Assembly: GCA_955651735.1 (NCBI GenBank)
Contig: CATPAM010000535.1
Coordinates: 1 to 5,769, forward strand
DNA from: Candidatus Acidiferrales bacterium
GTDB taxonomy: Bacteria; Acidobacteriota; Terriglobia; Acidiferrales; UBA7541
Length of the DNA stretch: 5,769 nucleotides
Direction of reading: 5' to 3'
The position numbers were made by a program, and so were the translations under genes. Numbering within the stretch: the stretch's first letter is position 1; every line of letters starts with the position of its first letter. The notes under the pieces were generated by a model that saw only the letters and a list, made by a program, of their open reading frames with translations, had not been told where the DNA came from and did not search any database. This document shows positions 5,207 through 5,769 of the stretch, piece after piece.

Positions 5207-5769
5207 GTGAAAGCCATCCTCTTCCGCCAGCATGGCGGACCAGAAGTCCTGCAATACGTCGACGTCCCCGTGCCCGAACCCCGCTCCAACGAAGTGCTCG
5301 TCCGCGTGCGCGCTTGCGCTCTGAATCATCTGGATCTCTGGGTCCGCGGCGGCTTGCCCAACGTCTCCATCCCGCTTCCCCACATACCCGGCAGCGACGT
5401 CGCAGGAGAAATTTCCAAAGTCGGCGCGGAAATCACCACCGTGCATGTTGGGCAAAAAGTTGTCCTCGCTCCTGGCGTGACTTGCGGCAAATGCCCCGCC
5501 TGCATTTCCGGTCACGACAATCTCTGCCGCCAATTCACGAATCTCGGTTACATGATCGATGGCGGTTGCGCAGAATTCGTTCGCGTCCCCGAAGTCAACT
5601 GCTTGCCTTACCCCGAAAATCTCTCATTCGAAGAAGCTGCTTCCGTCCCGCTCGTCTTCCAAACCGCCTGGCACATGCTTGTCGACCGCGCTCAGCTGCA
5701 GCCCGGCGAAGACGTGCTGATTCTTGGCGCCGGCAGCGGTGTGGGCAGCGCCGCCATCCAGATCGCCAA
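5207..5769 (+). CDS. Zinc-type MDR alcohol dehydrogenase / quinone oxidoreductase (3' end outside window)
   Basis: The first 187 residues of a medium-chain dehydrogenase/reductase; the frame is open to the right edge. The GroES-like N-terminal domain holds VKAILFRQHGGPEVL, ALNHLDLWVRGG (38-49) and HIPGSDVAGEI (59-69). Four cysteines, C93, C96, C99 and C107, form the lobe that binds structural zinc. GAGSGVGSAAIQIA (174-187) starts the Rossmann fold for NAD(P)H. Where classical alcohol dehydrogenases have GHE with the catalytic-zinc histidine, this protein has GSD (62-64), although C37 is kept; a catalytic zinc is thus uncertain, and reduction of quinones or enones is as likely as alcohol oxidation. 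The start is GTG at 5207, supported by GGAGG at 5198-5202 (four-base spacing) and by the family N-terminus beginning (M)KAI. It is divergent from GH16, with a plausible promoter at 5150-5178. Confidence 0.92.
   Translation, partial: MKAILFRQHGGPEVLQYVDVPVPEPRSNEVLVRVRACALNHLDLWVRGGLPNVSIPLPHIPGSDVAGEISKVGAEITTVHVGQKVVLAPGVTCGKCPACISGHDNLCRQFTNLGYMIDGGCAEFVRVPEVNCLPYPENLSFEEAASVPLVFQTAWHMLVDRAQLQPGEDVLILGAGSGVGSAAIQIA

Noticed and set aside
5132..5533. N-terminal extension of the GH16 frame up to 5533
   Set aside because: The first 134 residues are the antisense of the MDR dehydrogenase gene and do not resemble a signal peptide or domain; the GH16 start is at or after 5131.
1..5769. CRISPR array, tRNA, rRNA, insertion sequence, prophage or defence system
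   Set aside because: No regularly spaced repeats, no tRNA cloverleaf, no transposase or integrase motifs, and no defence-type domains were seen. The window reads as housekeeping and metabolic genes.

Overview
The window looks like an ordinary chromosomal stretch of a moderately GC-rich free-living bacterium. The gene mix is a GT-C-like polytopic membrane protein, a small LRV-repeat protein, a GloB/YcbL-type metallo-hydrolase, a YgfZ-family protein, a secreted GH16 beta-glucanase and a zinc-type MDR dehydrogenase. This mix and the style of the proteins would suit a soil Acidobacteriota member. That placement is an inference from protein character only, because no rRNA, tRNA or phylogenetic marker is present.

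Layout, left to right. The first ~1.04 kb is the 5' part of a membrane protein gene on the minus strand, cut by the left edge. Upstream of it on the same strand is a 188-residue protein with leucine-rich-repeat-variant (LRV) repeats. A 230-base gap separates that gene from a divergent 89-residue helical protein of unknown function. This small gene converges tail to tail on the metallo-beta-lactamase-fold gene, with only 11 bases between stop codons and a 6-bp perfect hairpin over the junction. The MBL gene and ygfZ are divergent, and 98 bases between them hold two back-to-back extended -10 promoter candidates. The MBL promoter is so close to the start codon that its mRNA is probably leaderless. 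ygfZ converges on a GH16 gene whose reading frame runs 91 bases into the antisense of ygfZ. A 75-base divergent region then separates GH16 from a quinone-oxidoreductase/alcohol-dehydrogenase-type gene that is cut by the right edge.

No operon of more than two genes is visible, and strands alternate through most of the window. The genes do not obviously form one pathway: YgfZ is linked to Fe-S protein maintenance, the MBL enzyme probably hydrolyses a thioester, GH16 degrades polysaccharide outside the cytoplasm, and the MDR enzyme is a redox enzyme. I found no mobile element, CRISPR array, RNA gene or phage signature, and no convincing new multi-gene system. The points most worth a second look are the C-terminal extension of the GH16 protein, the leaderless MBL promoter, the zinc-ligand pattern of the MDR enzyme, and the two proteins without assigned function (LRV protein and 89-residue protein).
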